NCBI GenBank assembly: GCA_028829895.1
Contig: CM054180.1
Coordinates: 107,959,635 to 108,023,634 of the forward strand
DNA: 64,000 bases
Reading direction: 5' to 3'
Origin: Sinotaia quadrata
Taxonomy: Eukaryota; Mollusca; Gastropoda; Architaenioglossa; Viviparidae
A program made the translations under genes and the position numbers. The notes beneath the pieces were generated by a model. The model searched no databases. It was given only the letters and a program-made list of their open reading frames with translations, and had not been told where the DNA came from. How positions within the stretch are numbered: position 1 is the first letter of the stretch; every line of letters starts with the position of its first letter. Shown here piece by piece: positions 24,333 to 52,222 of the stretch.

Positions 24333-25227
24333 CTCATGTATAAATACATGTGAAAATAAACAAAAACCACTTGCATTAAGAATCTGCCATCACAGTAGTG
24401 TTCTCGCCTAAAAGTATCCCATAATATTTTAGAAGAGCAAAAATAAACTCACACTTTTACCCCAGTGTCAGCCTGTACCAGCATATGTAATGCACTAGCT
24501 TGTCAACACCAACTTAGTGATATTCTGATGTTACCTGTCGCATGGACAAGTTTAGTAACTAATTTTAGGTTAGGAAGGTTTCTTGTTTTTTTTTCTATTG
24601 TTTTCTTATTTCCATATATTATCAGTAGGTTGAAAAACTATTGTGTTAAGAATAAATCCTTTTCAGTTTTCCCGGCATAATAGGTAAGTGGCTTTTAAAC
24701 AGTGCACACACCAAGCCCGGCAGACATTTTTCATCATTCCCACGAGAACATTTAGAGTGTTGTCTCCCTTTTTTTGATTGATAAATATGCCAAGGTAATA
24801 TCCAAATGGATTTAACTATGCTGTATCAAGGAGAAAAATATCTATTTCACCAATGCTATGAGAGCATTAACAAAATAAATTTGAAACATATTTTTATTTC
24901 ATACTTAGTAATTCAAGATACATGAAACTCTTTTGTTATAGCAATTGTTAGATCAGTTTTTATTATATGTTTCATTGTGTGAATAATGTAATCAGCCAAT
25001 TGTCTTATTGATACTTGTAAAATGTCTAACACTCATTAATTATCTTATATAAATTCATGTTCTTTTAATAATTTATTATTAATAGCAATGTTGATTGTTT
25101 ATAAGTACTGTACATTTGATTAAAAGAAAACTAACTTGTATAATAAATGAGAGGAGTATCATGTCATGTCAACTGATATCTTATCACATCCTTTCACATC
25201 ACCCTGGCTGAATAATCTTGTATGTTA
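24333..25227. other. intergenic, nothing recognised
   Basis: AT-rich, with a short open frame at 24465-24680 lacking family motifs. Confidence 0.5.
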
Positions 25228-25232
25228 ACCAG

Positions 25233-26107
25233 TGTGACAATTTGCTGGGAGATTGGCAAGATGTTAATTCTCCACCACCCCGGGCCACCCAAAACCTTAG
25301 GATAATCCCATAAACAAACCTTCTGGCTGGCCGTACATGTTAGAAAGATAAATGGTGGATAATGTAGATTGTAGAAAAGAAGAGTGATAATTCCAAAAAG
25401 ATATCTCGAGCCCCACCCCACCCCACCCCGACACATACAGCCAGGTTAGTAAGTAAATACAGGTGACAGAGTACAAAATATAACATGTAAATGAGTCACT
25501 CTAACACGAATGGTGTAAGTATCAACAGTAGATGTATTCATCAAGAAATGACATAAGACAGCATGGTTAAATATAGCGAATAGTTCAACAATTACAATTA
25601 GTAATATACACTTGGGCTAAGAATTCATCCTTATGTGTTCTCTGACAGAACACTCTTACTTACATAGTCATCACACATTTTAAGCGAAATATATACATCA
25701 CACAAGCGAAATACAACAACTTAAAGTTAATGTAAAGAGATAAACATGAATATAATATTAGTTAGACAAGCAAACCACATACCTTCGGCAGTAATATATA
25801 CAGAGGATGATTTCCTGCTGTGTTGATAATCACCAATAAGAGTTAGTAATAAGGCTATAACTTATTAAGTCAGGGAGCCAAAATACACGTTGCCTTAACA
25901 GTCAGCTGCATTCGACTGAAGAATTACAGGTGAGTTGCTAGTACATTCGTTTGCACGTGGTTGGGTGGTACTCTGGTTTGTTAGAGTGAGTGTCTGGAAC
26001 ATTCAGGTATGTTTCCAGCTCTGAGATAACGTCAGCCGTTGTAAAAGGTAAATGTAGTCTATTTTTAGAGGAGGATGGTTTTGGGCTACATAAGCCTTTA
26101 CGTGACA
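25233..26107 (+). mobile_element. solo LTR, family 2 (copy 2)
   Basis: An 875-bp relative of 5104-6258. It starts TGTGACAATTTGCTGGGAGA, ends CGTGACA, and is flanked by ACCAG (25228-25232) and ACCAA (26108-26112). Shared internal words include TGTTCTCTGACAGAACACTC and TTCCTGCTGTGTTGATAA. It contains a short C-rich stretch near 25410. Confidence 0.75.
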
Positions 26108-26112
26108 ACCAA

Positions 26113-28436
26113 TAGTTTTAAAGTATATTGTTGTTTCTGTAGAAATAATGAATAATTCTTCGGACAACTTATTTATTTGTAAAAATATGTTTATGTATTC
26201 CAGACACCTTTATTTCACATTTAAGTTAGTTTATATTGTGGTAGTATATAATATTAAATCAATAAGGTTATATTATAAAATGAAAAATATATGAGCTTAC
26301 TTATGCACACCACTCGTACACGCCAAATCAACGTGGCAGGAACTGACTAACTGCTAAGCGAACACGTTCACCTAAATGGTTTAGGGTTAGGCTCGCTGCT
26401 TGCAATTTTAGACATCGTGACGCAATGAAGTAGGTGTGTTCTCCAATGGAAAGCACGCTGGTTGCTGGGCTGGGGTGAACGCTGATCTGTCTCTACACAC
26501 TGAGCGACCTCTAGCCTACTGCTTTGGAGTATAAGTCATTTCCCGAACGCACACAGTGTTGGCTTTATCGAGCGCTAGATATGACATTTAACTGGTAGGA
26601 AGTGGGATAGAACGCATATCTCTAATCCACGGTTTTTTAAAAGATCTAAAGTTAGAGACCAGTTTTATTTACATTTCTAGAAAATCCATCAAAGAAGAGG
26701 TACAGGTATTTTGAGTCCACAGACAGATCTATTCCTGCGAAAACAAAGACACGAATGCAGTGAGTATATCACCGGCACATAACTGAGTGTGATAAACAAG
26801 TGTAGTACTGAGTGTGATAAACCAATGTAGTAATGAGTGTGATACTGCATGTAAAATGCAGTATAGCGAGCAGTGACATGTTTGGCAGGCTGATAAGCTG
26901 ACGATTGAAATCTGAAATTATACTATAACGTACTTAGTACACCACTGACACAAGCTTTAAGGTAAACATGAATTATTTCATTTGGAGACATTTCTTGCCT
27001 GTATTTTCAATGAAAGAAAAGTGTCGAAATTTCTCACAATTGGTCAATTTTAACTTTTGAAGGCTGATATATGATGCGTGAGAAGCATTACTGAAGTTTA
27101 CCTTCATATGTCTTCAAATATTATTTTTAGTTATGCATTAAACAATTTATAACCTCAAAATTATATCGTTTCTTTAAATTCAAGGGGAGATTAAATAATC
27201 ATATTAAACTGTCTGTTGTCCTTACACTGCGTCACATTTCCCAGAAAAATGTATATTTATCAACCTTTAATGTTAAGTATTAGCGATATACTGATGCAGT
27301 GAATAGCTTGGGCTCTTTGCTTAAACTTTTAAACTCTACAGTTTGCTATCGTCAAGGTAGAACATTTTTTCTGTCTTAACGAATGAGTTTCGGTCCGAAT
27401 TACTGTTAACAAAAGTATTTGAGTACATTTTTGAGACAGGCTAAAGCCTTGACACATCGAACCAACATATATCTTTGGCGGTCCAGTGTAAAACAAGATA
27501 GGCCGTAATGTGTGTGCTGATGTAATGGTGTTTGCATCCATGCCAACAAATGTGCTTCATAGACCCTCTCGACGCATCACCATAGCTACACCATCGGCGT
27601 TATGACACACCTTGCTATGTATAGAGGTAACTAAGCCGACCGTGGCAAGTGCAGGAACACTGTAAAGTGTAACTTGAGAATCATTTATTTAACGGACAAA
27701 GTAAGGGCTGGCAACTTAACAATTGAAGCTGTATGTAGTACTGAAGTAGGCTTAGGACACCCCAGTACTCGATTTGTGATTGGACCGTAGTTGTTTGAAC
27801 CTAACAGTAACCACTAGTGAGTGGCAGTGTTTCTGACTCCCTTAACAGGCACGACTAGAACATGAACGTGTAAAACATAAACACACCTTAACTGTAATTT
27901 TCATTAAAAATATCATTTTCAGTTGCAAGAGTAATACATTGTTGGCAAACGAATATGTTACAAGCTAATGTTTTGTTTTCTATTAGTGACATATTCAAGA
28001 TAGTATTATGATGTTTTAACTTGCATTCAGGTTTGGGGGGGAAATAATTATGGAATGAAGTATTGTAACACTGGTAGAGGCAATGGTTAGTAACATTCTG
28101 ACTGTCCAGTCAGAGTAAGTATTCTTAATTTTAAAAGACTCACTAAACACAACTGTTGTTGAAATTTAAAAGAACAAGATTTGTGAATGCTTGAAAGATA
28201 AGTTTCTTTTCGTTTAAAGCCTTAAGCCTGGAAGACTCACCTCATTCATTCAACCTCTGTGCGCATTTCCCACATACCCATGATAAATTGTTAACAAAAA
28301 GCATTAATTAACAAATGATCAAGCAAAGATTTAGTTTATTTACTTCATGAAATGGGTATTTTAAAGTCATTTTCGTTTTAGTATACTGGTTATTTCTCAA
28401 GATGATTGCATTGTAAAGTGTATCGAATTCCTAGTT

Positions 28437-28438
<2 letters not shown>
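26113..28438. other. intergenic, nothing recognised
   Basis: Mostly unique. Three ~30-bp copies of ACTGAGTGTGATAAAC occur at 26780-26850. No exon with paralogue support found on either strand. Confidence 0.5.
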
Positions 28439-28502
<64 letters not shown>

Positions 28503-28560
28503 AGATACCTATCTATCTATCTATCTATCTATCTATCTGACTGTCGGTCTATCTATCTAC
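28439..28560. repeat. (CT)n(TATC)n compound microsatellite
   Basis: About 30 CT units, then TATC units, bordering an LTR family 1 copy. Confidence 0.96.
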
Positions 28561-28562
28561 AC

Positions 28563-29700
28563 TGTGATGGGCACGCCGCTTAGTTAATGAAAATTATTAT
28601 TATTAATTAATCTTTCATAACTAATTGGAGGTGATGAAAACCTTAATTTATTTTATTAATGATCCTCTCATCTATCGCTTGGCGGATATTTGGCGTTGTA
28701 AACGTTTCCTCTATTCCACAACATAAAACAACATTTACAGTTACATGTGTTCGTGAGTGGAAAACTACAAAACTGACAAATCCTACTTTAATCTATAGTT
28801 AGCGAGACCCCATCCACCCACTTTCTTCTCCAACATACGATTAACAATATGCGTAAGAAGGTCAATAAATTTATTAAATGAGTAATCAAATATACATATG
28901 ATAATTACAATAAAATAAAAAGGTTACTTGACATCAGTATTCCATGAGAACACATGTTCTGATAATTTTTCGTTACACGCTCTCTGTCAATAAAGAAATA
29001 AAATTACAGTTCAACAATAGAGAGAATATTCTTATCAGAGACTATAAATGAAGTTATTAGAGATAGGTTCATGTACTCTTTTACATAACCTGGATTAAGA
29101 ACTGCTTCAGCATACTTTCACTGGCCTTGCAACAATGTCACAATGTCAAATGTCTGTGTGTCATCATGTGTCTCCGCCACAGGTGGAAAACATTGACGCA
29201 CACTTTACCTCTGGAAGTGCTTGAATGCTTTGCTCACCATGTCCATTCCTTCAAGCAGAACATGACCACGATAATTCTGGTACCTTCAATTTTTGGTATC
29301 AGAGTTTTCCAGAATGTAGCCAGCCTACCTTACTCTTTTCATCAAAAGTGTGTAGCGTGCTCCCTTACACTTACACACACCACAACTTACATATCACACG
29401 TCTCCCCAGTCATTCAGGTTTATAACTGGTGAACATGTGGACTTGAAACTTGAAGCTTTAAACTCAACACACAAGAATCAAAAGGTGAAACTTGACACTG
29501 AAAGGCCACTTGTTCACTGCAACATATGATTAAGGAGTAAACCTAAGTTTCCTGTTTATCACAATACAACTCCATTCTATCTTACACTCCTTACTCAATT
29601 TACAATTTCTTGCAATAGTATTCATTATCCTGATGCACACACATGGCACAATAAATACAGCATATCAAACAATGTCATGTTTTCTTAGCAGATTACATAT
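28563..29700 (-). mobile_element. LTR family 1 copy, reverse orientation
   Basis: From 28563 (TGTGATGGGCACGCCGC) the sequence is the reverse complement of the 3' end of family 1. It contains the shared blocks CTTGGCGGAT, CATAAAACAACATTTAC and TAGCGAGACCCCATCCACC. Similarity continues leftwards in family terms to about 29.7 kb; the 5' end of the LTR is not recognisable. The open frames at 29127-29432 lie within it. Confidence 0.65.
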
Positions 29701-30189
29701 GAACAACCTAGTTCAACACTTGTAGTAATAAAAGTCAACTCACACAGTACATCTCTACATAAACACAAGTACAATAATAGAGCAATAATCTTATATAGAA
29801 TACAAACCTACATACATATACAAACATACATACATATACAATCTTACATAGCATACACAAATATATACATATTCATATATTTATAAATATTAATACTCAT
29901 ACATTTGTGTATGCACGCATATATGCATATAAACAGGCATATGTGTACAGGTATGCATACATATCTCTAGATTTAACTATTTGCACTGCTTAAAGTCATT
30001 CCTCTTGATGTTATTGTGGAAAGAGTAAGCGGGTTCCAGCAAATGCTCTATTTGTATATTTTGTCCGAATGTTAAATGGCTTTGGTACCATGATGCAAAA
30101 GTAAGCTGATGAAAACAATGGTTTCCATTCAATTAGTTTCTTTCTCTCTTTCTCTCATGCTATAGTTTGCACTGTAATACCTTGTACAT

Positions 30190-30300
30190 GGGCACAAAGG
30201 AATCACACTTTCTTATTTATAGTAAAATAGATGGTTACGTAATGGACACAAAGGATACACACTTTCTTATTTACAGTAAAAAGATCGTTACATAAAGTTT
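30190..30300. repeat. ~54-bp direct duplication
   Basis: Two copies around CACACTTTCTTATTTA(T/C)AGTAAAA. Confidence 0.8.
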
Positions 30301-30595
30301 TCAATGCAAAGCATATAGAAGCAGTCGTGCTTTATATAAACAAAGCATTTTATTTTAACATGCCGTTTTTAGCGAAATGTTCTCACTGCATTTCATTTTA
30401 AATTTAGCAGGCTTATGAAACTTGTGTGCATCTTAATAATAAGTTATTTTAAAGTGGATCATAGAGTAGATTTATGGATCTATGCAAACTATACACTCAT
30501 TTAACCAATAATCAAACAATTATTGCATTAAGAATTAACGCATGCAGAGAGGAAATATAAAAATAGATTTATACTGTAATGCAATGTACACTCAC

Positions 30596-30723
30596 TTGCA
30601 AAGCCACGTTCGAAGAGGTCGACAGTTCTCAAAAATCCGGTCCCGATCTCGTACAAGGAAGTCGTTCGTGTTGGAACACAAAACTGATCTGCCAGTGGGT
30701 GAATTCAAATAAGTAGGTGATTC
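30596..30723 (-). other. candidate orphan exon, minus strand
   Basis: Between a GTGCTTCCAG acceptor and a GTGAGT donor, a 128-nt stretch is open (ESPTYLNSPTGRSVLC ... DFLVRDRDRIFENCRPLR). Splice sites are good and codons look non-random. It could be an exon of an unrecognised minus-strand gene, a far 5' exon of gene A, or a transposon-derived fragment between two reverse LTR copies. Its end phase does not join 24282-24332. Confidence 0.35.
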
Positions 30724-30859
30724 CTGGAAGCACGTTTTGAATTGAACAGTCAACTTATATAATTTTGTGTGGATAGGAAAACTGAAACGTTTGTGCTTGA
30801 CTGAAATGCTACAATAGAGAATGAACTAAGTAATATGAATAATATATATTTATATATAC

Positions 30860-32120
30860 TGTGAGGTCTGCATCACATTAGAAGTTGGTTATGATTATTA
30901 TAATTATTTAGTGTTCCATAACTAATTACAAGTGATGAGAATCTTAATTTATGTTACAGTGCATTAATAATTCTCCAGAAGACACTACTCGTCTCTCTCA
31001 CTTGGCGGATAAGCAGGCACACTAAACATTTTCTCTCTTCCACAACTTTAAAGACAAAACATTTACTTTCACACATTTCATTGGAAAACTTCTGACCAAA
31101 GAAGATAAATCCGTCTTTTAATCTATATTTAGTGAGTCACCATCCACCTACTATATCTCCAACAAATGGTCATCAACATGTGTAAGAAGGTCAATAAATA
31201 TAACAATAAATGTATTAAATCAACAATCGAATATACATATAACATATACAATGAAAAGTTACTTGACATCAATATTTCCACGAAAACATGTTCCAATAAT
31301 TACAATACCTATACAGTCTTTTATCCTAACACACAATTCAGCAGACTATTGTCAATATAAAGCAAATGATAAATCTTATCAGACAGTAGAAATGTAGTTA
31401 TAGAGATTATAGCAATAAAAAATTGTAAATAACCTTGTCTAGGTGTTTGCCGCAATAGTTTTCATGTGCTTTCATAATAAAGTCACAAGTTCATTGTCAC
31501 AATACAATTGTCATTCTTCACATGTTTCTCTTGCATGTTGTAGAACACTGTGAGCTGCTATTCTCTCTAGGCGAATCTTGCACTCATTCGATGTATTAGT
31601 TCCATCAAGCAGAATAATAATATAGTAATTTCCAGTCTTATTTGTACCAGAAATTCTACGATGTAGTCAAGCATAATTTGCCACAATACATCAACAAAGT
31701 GCAGTGTCTCCTTACACTTACACACTGAGGTAGATACTTCTCACATCCATCACAGTTATAGTGGTTGATAAATCAGTAAACAACGAGATTCTGGTCCAAA
31801 CAACAAAAAAAAGCTGCATTTCCCCTGTAAAATTAATCATGCAACAAATGCTAAGTGTCCAGTTTATCCACCTCTAACTCCATTCTTTCTTACATTCAGG
31901 TCTCAACTTAACAACAGTATTTATTAGACCAATATATGCACACAGCATAATAAATACAACATAATAGTTTATGAACAGGATCACTAGAAACAATATCAAA
32001 TTTTTAGCATACTACATAGAAGCATCATAGTTCACAATTTGTAGAAATTATAGTCTACTCACATAATACATCTCTGCATAAAATATACGTATAGCATATC
32101 AATAGCAAAATTCATGAAAT
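30860..32120 (-). mobile_element. LTR family 1 copy, reverse orientation
   Basis: Starts TGTGAGGTCTGCATCACATT and contains the reverse complement of the family blocks (CTTGGCGGATAAGC, CCACAACTTTAAAGACAAA, TTAGTGAGTCACCATCCACC). The distal end is estimated. Confidence 0.65.
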
Positions 32121-33938
32121 ATTTCAAATTCCATTCTCTCTCAATCAGTCAGTTACCATTATGCCAATGGTTGCCTTTTATGACTGGTTCTCTTTCACAC
32201 CAAATTCAAAATGATTAAAAAAATAAAATTTTTTTCAACAGGTAAACTTTGTTCTCAGCCCATTTGGCTGGTTGTGTTATTTTAAATCTCAACCATTGGA
32301 TAATTAAAAAATTCTCTTCCACCTAAAGCCATTTTAGATTACATCAGCTAGTCTAACACTTTTTTTTACCTGAGTTGTTTATTTCCAACTTTGACACTTA
32401 AAATATCAGCACAAGCAGTGACCAAATTAGGGTCACATTCACATTAACAATTTATATAACAAGTAAGTTTATACATATGGATAGGCAAATTTACTCCACC
32501 TCATATACATACATATTCTACCAATAATGTATTGTTTGATATCATTCCTGTCATGTGTTCTTGGAAAGAATGCACCATATTTAATTTCAGCATTAGCTGA
32601 AGAAGTGGTTAGAGAGAACGGTATATGAAAGGGCTAGTCTTGCATAATAGGTACCAGCCTGTCAGAAGCATAGGCAGGGGAAAACCTGCTGTATAATCAT
32701 AAACTATTTTTCACTGACAGACTGCCACTAGACTATAGGAAATATCAGAATTCATGGCACTGAACTGAAATAAAACACACAATAAGGTATAAGAGAATTT
32801 AATGACAACCATATGCAAAAGGGAATAAATACACACACACTGCCTAAAATCACTACTTCCAATTTAGGTAATTTCATGAGCAAGTAACATATGTTAACAT
32901 TGTCATAGTTGAAAAGAAATAGATAGTCAAAACACTTTGATTAAGAAAAGAAAGATAGGAGGAACAACTTTATTTTTTCAAGTGTGTAAAGAATCGCCCT
33001 TTAAAAAAGGGTTTCTGTTTGCCTTTCTGGTCTGCATTTTGAACTTGACTGAGATGGTTTACCTCGCAAAAGGGGCAAGGGAGACCACTAGGCAAAGGAA
33101 GAGATTTTGACATGACAGGAGTACCCTCTGTCAATGGTTGACTCTGAGAAAATTATCTTAGGAAAGAATTTCCTTAGAGAGGAATTTTCTTAGGAAAAAT
33201 AACTTGTAGGATTTGTGGGATATCAAAGTGGAATCCCATCATATTGACTTATGTGTTGTGGCCATTAATCCAAATAGGACTCTACCCTGGAGGTCCTTAC
33301 ATAAATAGGTAGGAACACTTAGTGGATAGAGAGATACTACCAGACAGAATAGTTAGACCTACATTCTTGCAGTGGCAACAGTATGGGTTGGCTATTCCTT
33401 TGTAACTGCGCTTAGCTGCATCCAGAAAAGTTAAATTTCCCATTTTTAAAATTTGAAATCTGTTATTGTTTTATACAATTCTTATTTTAATTTCATTCAG
33501 CTCGCTGTTAAATTTGTATCATCTCATATTTATGTCTTATCATTCTGTAGGGTCTGTATTTGTCTACGGTCTTATCATTTTGTATGGTCTGTATTTGTCT
33601 ACGTTTATGTTAAATGTGTGTGTGTGGAGGGGGGGGGGTCAAGCAAGCTAATTACTACCCAGAGTGTAAAACCAATATTGTCTGTAATTTGTTCATCCCC
33701 ATTCAGTTACACTTATGGAAACTTTCTTAAACCAGGATAGAAAGTGACGGACACAAGGCATGACAATTCTGTAGGAATTGAAACATGTGGTTTGTGGTTT
33801 TATTATGAATGAGTTACTAGCACTAACCGTGAAATAAGCATAATGTAGTAGAACAGGTAAACAGTCATTAATTCACATTCTCCATATGTATTTCAATATT
33901 TCTTGAATTAAAATATGCTATATGTATATTTCAAGGAG
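32121..33938. other. upstream of gene B, nothing recognised
   Basis: Holds a poly-G run near 33630 and short open frames without motifs. The gene B promoter should lie in or before this interval. No element could be chosen. Confidence 0.45.
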
Positions 33939-48478
<14,540 letters not shown>

Positions 48479-48547
48479 ATCATGGTCATTTGGCCAGATA
48501 AATAGTACAGACAGATAGCCATTACCATGTTTGTACAGTTATGCAAT

Positions 48548-48602
48548 ATATCTATCTATCTATCTACGTATCTGTCTGCCTATCTATCTACCACCTATCT
48601 AT

Positions 48603-48658
<56 letters not shown>

Positions 48659-48720
48659 GTGTCTGTCTGTCTACCTACCTATCTATCTACTTACCTACCA
48701 CCTATCTATCTATATATCTG

Positions 48721-48765
<45 letters not shown>

Positions 48766-48815
48766 AGTTCTATCGATCTGGCTGGCTGGCTGGCTGGCTG
48801 GCTGGACCAATAATG
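48548..48815. repeat. (TATC)n, imperfect, with (GGCT)n
   Basis: Long TATC/TGTC microsatellite starting 70 nt beyond the gene B stop and ending in GGCT units. It probably lies in the 3' UTR; no AATAAA was seen before it. Confidence 0.95.
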
Positions 48816-48989
48816 TTCGAAATTATAATGTATGTATCTCAAATATATCTATTACGTGTCTGGCAGTCGTCAAAATTATATATTATATTAGAAAGAACAA
48901 AACTTAAATGGAAATTTTTCCTCAGCGTTTCAAGATGGAGATTAATTTAAATTTAGGGTAATGCAAATGTATTTTTATATCTGTATTGG

Positions 48990-49985
48990 ATAATTTTTAT
49001 TAGGCATTCATTATATGTAGCAAGCAGTATGACAAAAGAATTACGTATACATTATTATGTAGCAAACAGTATGACAAAAGAGTTACGTATACATTATTAT
49101 GTAGCAAGCAGTATGACAAAAGAGTTACGTATACATTATTTTGAACATTCCTTGTGGTGTGTTGAGTAGCGAACACGAAGATTCTAGAATACTCCATGTG
49201 ATGTGCTGTTGATAGTGCATGCGAAATTTTGGATGATTCTCTACAGTGTGCTTTGTGAGTGCACCGAAGATTCTGGAACAGTTGTGTAACGTACCTACAA
49301 GGTATACATTGGACTGTCATCTAACTAAGAAATATATTGGCTTGTTGCAAACTGCATGATTGTGAACATATGCTGGTGACAGAGTCCATCAATGAAAAGG
49401 TTATGTGCATCAACTTTAATTATTTCTCTAAAACTGCACTCTCTCATTTCTGTGATGAATGATATCTATGAACTTGATTTTATATGTATGTATGTATATA
49501 TAATTTGACTGCTGATGTCTAAGCTAAGATAAACTGAATGAATGTCCAGCATTAATCAAAAATTGTTGTGAAGTGATGTAAATGTCAATGTTCATTTGAT
49601 TATATTTTTGTGTTGTACATTTTATTATTGATTTAATAAATTTATTGATCTTCCTACACATACTGATGACAGGTTGGAGAGACAGTGGATGGATGGGCCT
49701 CGCTAAATATAGTTTAAAGACGGGTTTATCTTCTCCTTTGGTAGGAAGTTTTCCACCTACGGAAATATTGTGTGATGGTAAATATTTGTCTTTAATGTTG
49801 TGGAAGAGAGGAAACGTTTACAGCGCCCGCATATCCGCCAAGTGAGAGAGACGATTGGTGTCTTCTGGAGAATTATTAATAACATAAATTAAGATTCTCA
49901 TCACTTGTAATTAGCTATGGATTATTAAGTAATAATAATAATCATCATAACCAATAACTAGGGTGTCGTTGTGTTACATATAGTG
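48990..49985 (+). mobile_element. LTR family 1 copy, 5' truncated
   Basis: Contains GATTCTGGAACAGTTGTGTA, TATGCTGGTGACAG and the 3' block (CTCGCTAAATATAG, CATATCCGCCAAG, AGATTCTCATCACTTGTAAT). It begins with three 42-bp copies of ATTATGTAGCAAGCAGTATG (49010-49140). Confidence 0.65.
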
Positions 49986-50165
49986 TTGTCATCAGTATAC
50001 ACACATCACTCATAAATACGTTTACCATAGTGTTGGCATCATTTTCATACACACTCTTTTCTCATAGTGTTGTCATCAGTATACACACATCACTCATAAA
50101 TACGTTTACCATAGTGTTGGCATCATTTTCATACACACTCTTTTCTCATAGTGTTGTCATCAGTA
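49980..50165. repeat. 84-bp direct duplication
   Basis: Two copies of CATAGTGTTGTCATCAGTAT plus a CATTTTCATACACACTCTTT part, directly after the LTR end. Confidence 0.9.
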
Positions 50166-50790
50166 TATACAGAGAGACAGAGCTCCATAGTACACCTTAT
50201 GCTTTATCGGTTAATGTTTAATAACCTGTGCTCAATATCGTGATCTCATTGTGATCTCATTATGATCTCATTACGATCTCTTCAATACGTTTAACTAATT
50301 TGTGCCAGAGGCATGAGTATGTAAAGATCGACATCTTTCAATCTTATTAGTTTGAAAATAAATTAGTTTGAGAATATGATTCAAAAACTTTAATTATCGA
50401 ATGTTTGTCAATGCTGGCAACAGAATATTTCCACCTAACATGTGGATTGCTTAATAAGTACGTTCTTTGAGTATTACTATATTTAGTGTCATTTTTATAA
50501 GCATTTCAAGAAGTTCACACCTGTAGAAAGAACATTTCTTTTTGTATTTCTTTCTCTCTTGATTGGTTTGCATGGATTGTTTCTCTGATATTCCTCGGCT
50601 CAGTATTAACAGAGGCCATCTTCCTCATTTTGACCAGACATTTCCAAACCGATTAAGAGAAGACTACATGTTCTTTATGAAAATAAAATACCTTAACTGC
50701 TCGTAAACCTTGACCCCTGACTTCACTCTAAAACAGCAAGCTCTATTTTGACATTTTGATCCTGTTATAATCGTGGATAACAAAGAAAAC
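50166..50790. other. intergenic, nothing recognised
   Basis: Only four GATCTCATT-type units near 50240. Confidence 0.55.
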
Positions 50791-50799
50791 AAGAACTAC

Positions 50800-50930
50800 A
50801 CGGCATCCGACTTTGATAATTTTATGGTAGTAAGATGCCTGACCTTGACTTTGATAATTTTATGGTAGTAAGATGCCTGACCTTGACTTTGATAATTTTA
50901 TGGTAGTAAGATGCCTGACCTTGACTTTCC
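50800..50930. repeat. 39-bp tandem repeat, 3 copies
   Basis: GACTTTGATAATTTTATGGT plus AGTAAGATGCCTGACCTT units. Confidence 0.93.
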
Positions 50931-51349
50931 CAGGCAGATACTGCTGTACAGACTGGTCGAATGTCAAACTAAAAAAGTCAGTCACACCTCTCTGATCGTT
51001 GTCGGAAATATTAACCTGACACTGTGCCTTTGCACATTACATGTCAACACACATTAACAAAATTAAAAATTAAAATCAATACAGTGTTAAGGCAGACTTT
51101 CAGTGTATTTTGCATAACATGTGATTGCCAGTAGGCGTTGCCCACCAGAGAAAAACAATTTACAGAGCAGGAAATAAAATTAAAAGAACACTAAAGCAGA
51201 AATTGTATCTACTCCAAAAACTACCTGCACATCCTGCCTATAGCAACGTCTTTTATTCATAAATAAGTAAACAGTTAATTTCAGTTAAATGTTTCTAGTA
51301 TTTGGTAAATATAATTCAGGGTTCAAAATATGTATACTTCCTTACGAGT

Positions 51350-51525
51350 CTGTGATATGTCTCATACGTAATTTAAGTGATTATATGTGCATTATTGTAT
51401 TTAAGTATGTCTTATGTCTCACGTAATTTAAATGATTATATTTGCATTATTGTATTTAAGTATGTCTTATGTCTCATACGTAATTTAAATGATTATATTT
51501 GCATTATTGTATTTAAGTATTTAAG
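51350..51525. repeat. ~58-bp tandem repeat, 3 copies
   Basis: ACGTAATTTAAGTGATTATA and GCATTATTGTATTTAAGTAT words in each copy. Confidence 0.92.
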
Positions 51526-51920
51526 TATGGTTTATTCACGCTGTACATATGCATTTGCTTGTGTATTTATCATCATCATCACCACCACCACTATAATCAT
51601 CAACAACACCATCATCAACATATATATTATGTATTATCTACATTGTGCATTTTAATGATGTATTTGTTTTTATTATTTATATAAACATATCAGTCTTGTA
51701 TTATGGACTGTTTGAAATTTGTACACATAGCGTTCACTTCATCAGATTTCGCGCATAAATGTATGTATTTGCCTGTTAGAAAATGGATTCTCTATTATAA
51801 CATTATTACAGATTAAACAGTATTTCCTTATATCTCCATGTACATACACATATACACAGTCATATGCATGCATAATTCATCAAAACTATTCTAGATGAGC
51901 GTTAATATTCTATCGTACAT
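51526..51920. other. intergenic, nothing recognised
   Basis: Short ATC/ACC triplet tract near 51570; otherwise nothing. Confidence 0.55.
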
Positions 51921-52222
51921 GAAATGTTCGCTAATCCTACTGCAGGAAATGTTCGCTAATCCTACTGCAGTAAATGTCCACTAATCCCACTGCAGTAAAT
52001 GTTCGCTAATCCCACTGCAGTAAATGTTCGCTAATCCCACTGCCGTAAATGCTCGCTAATCCTACTTCACTAAATGTTCGCTAATCCCACTGCAGTAAAT
52101 GTTCGCTAATCCTACTGCAGTAAATACTCGCTAATCCTACTGCAGTAAATGTTCGCTAATCCTACTGCAGTAAATGTTCGCTAATCCTATTGCAGTAAAT
52201 GTTCGCTAATCCTACTGCAGTA
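51921..52222. repeat. 25-bp tandem repeat, ~12 copies
   Basis: AAATGTTCGCTAATCCTACT-GCAGT units, each with a CTGCAG palindrome in most copies. Confidence 0.95.

Noticed and set aside
48527..48907. Tyr/Ile/Leu-rich frames after gene B
   Set aside because: Translation of (TATC)n.
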